Positions 63,104-64,000 of a stretch of 64,000 nt of DNA are shown here, piece by piece (positions within the stretch are counted from its first letter, which is position 1; the number at the start of each line of letters is the position of its first letter). The translations under genes and the position numbers were made by a program. This DNA comes from Leeuwenhoekiella aequorea. Lineage in GTDB: Bacteria > Bacteroidota > Bacteroidia > Flavobacteriales > Flavobacteriaceae. The notes beneath the pieces were generated by a model. It had not been told where the DNA came from. It searched no databases and worked only from the letters and a program-made list of their open reading frames with translations. Where the stretch lies: assembly GCF_004104375.1 (NCBI RefSeq), contig NZ_QOVM01000003.1, positions 124,001 to 188,000 on the forward strand, written 5' to 3'.

Positions 63104-63866
63104 CTACCGAATATCCAAAATCTTTGAGAATATTTTGTCCTTCCGCAGAGAAAAGATAAGAATAAAAAGCCTGAGCATCTTTTTCAGATTTCTTATCCCT
63201 TTTTAAAATAACTACACCCTGAGCGATAGGATCGTATAAACCTGGATCGATAACTGCCCAATTGCCTTTGTTTTTAAGATTAGTAGATTTTACTACTGCT
63301 AAAGCTGTAAAACCTATATCTGCAGCGCCAGAAGTTATAAATTGATTAGTCTGAGAAATACTTTCTCCAAATACTAATTTATGACTAATGCTGTCGTATA
63401 ATTTTTGAGTATTTAAAACAGCAATAGCTGCGCTCCCATAAGGTGCTGTACGCGGATTAGCAATTGCTATATGATTTATAGTAGAATCTGTAAGCATACG
63501 TAACAGTGGTAATGAATTATTATTATAAGACCAAAGTACCAATTTGCCGTAGGCATATACTTCTGGTTTTTGTTGCGCAAAACCTGCTTCATAAATTGCC
63601 TGTGGGTAATTCATATCTGCTGCTACAAATAGATCATAAGGAGCGCCCTCTTTAATTTGGGCAGTTAACTTACCTGACGAACTTATAACAAGTTCGCATT
63701 CAATTCCTGTTCTAGCTGTAAAATCTGCTGTTAACTGCTGAATAGCAAATTGCATATTTGCCGCTGTGGCTATACGTAATTTTTTATCTGAGTGTTGGGT
63801 ACAAGAAAAAAGACTGCCTAAGCAAATAGCTAAAAGTATAAGTGCAACCTGAGATCGCCCGTTCAT
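63096..63866 (-). CDS. modA: Molybdate-binding lipoprotein ModA
   Basis: A 256-residue periplasmic binding protein; the lipobox is LFSC, so it is membrane-anchored. The fold shows IATAANMQFAIQQL, ELVISSSGKLTAQIKEGAPYDLFVAAD (the SSG and AD pieces line the oxyanion pocket), IAIANPRTAPYGSAA and TSGAADIGFTALA. It is the first gene of the mod operon and overlaps the TOBE gene by eight bases. Confidence 0.93.
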   Translation of the reverse strand: MNGRSQVALILLAICLGSLFSCTQHSDKKLRIATAANMQFAIQQLTADFTARTGIECELVISSSGKLTAQIKEGAPYDLFVAADMNYPQAIYEAGFAQQKPEVYAYGKLVLWSYNNNSLPLLRMLTDSTINHIAIANPRTAPYGSAAIAVLNTQKLYDSISHKLVFGESISQTNQFITSGAADIGFTALAVVKSTNLKNKGNWAVIDPGLYDPIAQGVVILKRDKKSEKDAQAFYSYLFSAEGQNILKDFGYSVDE

Positions 63867-63904
63867 ATAGTTTGTTTAAAGAGCATTCAATATATAACTA
63901 CAAT

Positions 63905-63941
63905 TTAAATAGAATCGTTATTTGACGCGAATTCTATTTAA
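63905..63941. promoter_or_regulatory. Inverted repeat upstream of modA
   Basis: Perfect 11-base arms TTAAATAGAAT (63905-63915) and its complement (63931-63941) with 15 bases between, 39 bases upstream of the modA start. It could be an operator for a molybdate-responsive regulator; it does not match the E. coli ModE box well. Confidence 0.45.
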
Positions 63942-64000
63942 CAAATAAAATAGTAGGTTTTCATCCAAATACCTAAATCAAAAAAACAGCAAGGATTATC

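Noticed and set aside
63867-64000. Molybdenum-cofactor riboswitch upstream of modA
   Set aside because: The leader is short and AT-rich and shows only a simple inverted repeat, not the multi-stem structure of that riboswitch.

Overview
The window comes from a member of the Bacteroidota, most likely a marine member of the Flavobacteriaceae. Signs of this are the low G+C content, a SusC/SusD pair, several TonB-dependent receptors that begin with carboxypeptidase-D-like regulatory domains, a GLPGLI protein, lipoproteins with an acidic Ser/Asp stretch after the lipobox cysteine, and promoters of the Bacteroidota type (TTTG about 17-20 bases before TAnnTTTG, clearest in front of ssrA). No rRNA, tRNA, CRISPR array or intact insertion sequence was seen.

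Layout. 0-2.7 kb is the edge of a surface-polysaccharide cluster (sugar acyltransferase-like protein, sugar aminotransferase, flippase cut by the window edge). 2.8-13.3 kb holds housekeeping and stress genes: typA, kdsA, a porin-like protein with a BCCT osmolyte transporter and a universal stress protein, and an alanine dehydrogenase/transhydrogenase-like enzyme. 13.37-13.76 kb is ssrA (tmRNA, tag GENNYAMAA). Just downstream is a scar zone: a second copy of the last 18 bases of the ssrA region, then a broken 3' end of a fur gene. 14.3-25.0 kb is a metal-acquisition locus. It has an outer-membrane receptor with a GLPGLI partner, a Fur/Zur-type regulator, and a divergent cluster of a MerC-like protein, a thioredoxin-reductase-like flavoprotein, a small Cys/His protein, a TonB receptor and three DUF4625-type lipoproteins. 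Two identical-pattern palindromes (GCAAC-N3-GTTGC) lie on the divergent promoters.

25.3-30.3 kb carries a quinone-oxidoreductase-like enzyme with a divergent AraC regulator, a ChbG-type deacetylase fused to a beta-lactamase-like domain, and a GH5 glycosidase. 30.35-38.46 kb is a tight six-gene cluster: histidine-kinase-like protein, BcsB-like protein, outer-membrane barrel, GT2 synthase with a GspE-N/MshEN-like front domain, polytopic membrane protein, and receiver protein. It looks like a self-regulated exopolysaccharide synthase related to bacterial cellulose synthase. 38.76-41.75 kb holds the ribulose-monophosphate pair hxlA-hxlB with a divergent AraC regulator and a shortened Crp/Fnr protein.

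41.76-54.7 kb is a long minus-strand nutrient-acquisition region: NPP-type phosphodiesterase, Oar-like receptor, sodium:solute symporter, FAS1/DNRLRE lipoprotein, SusD, SusC. 55.1-61.1 kb has a tautomerase, a DUF808 membrane protein, an SdiA-regulated-like protein, and a 1200-residue outer-membrane protein. That last protein joins a phosphoesterase-like front, a middle region with kinase-like motifs and an Omp85 barrel. 61.15-63.87 kb is a compact molybdate uptake operon in the order modA, TOBE protein, modB, modC.

The best candidates for new biology are the palindrome-controlled metal locus with its duplicated fur scar, the exopolysaccharide operon with a degenerate kinase, and the three-part Omp85 protein. 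All function calls rest on motif recognition by eye; no database search was made.
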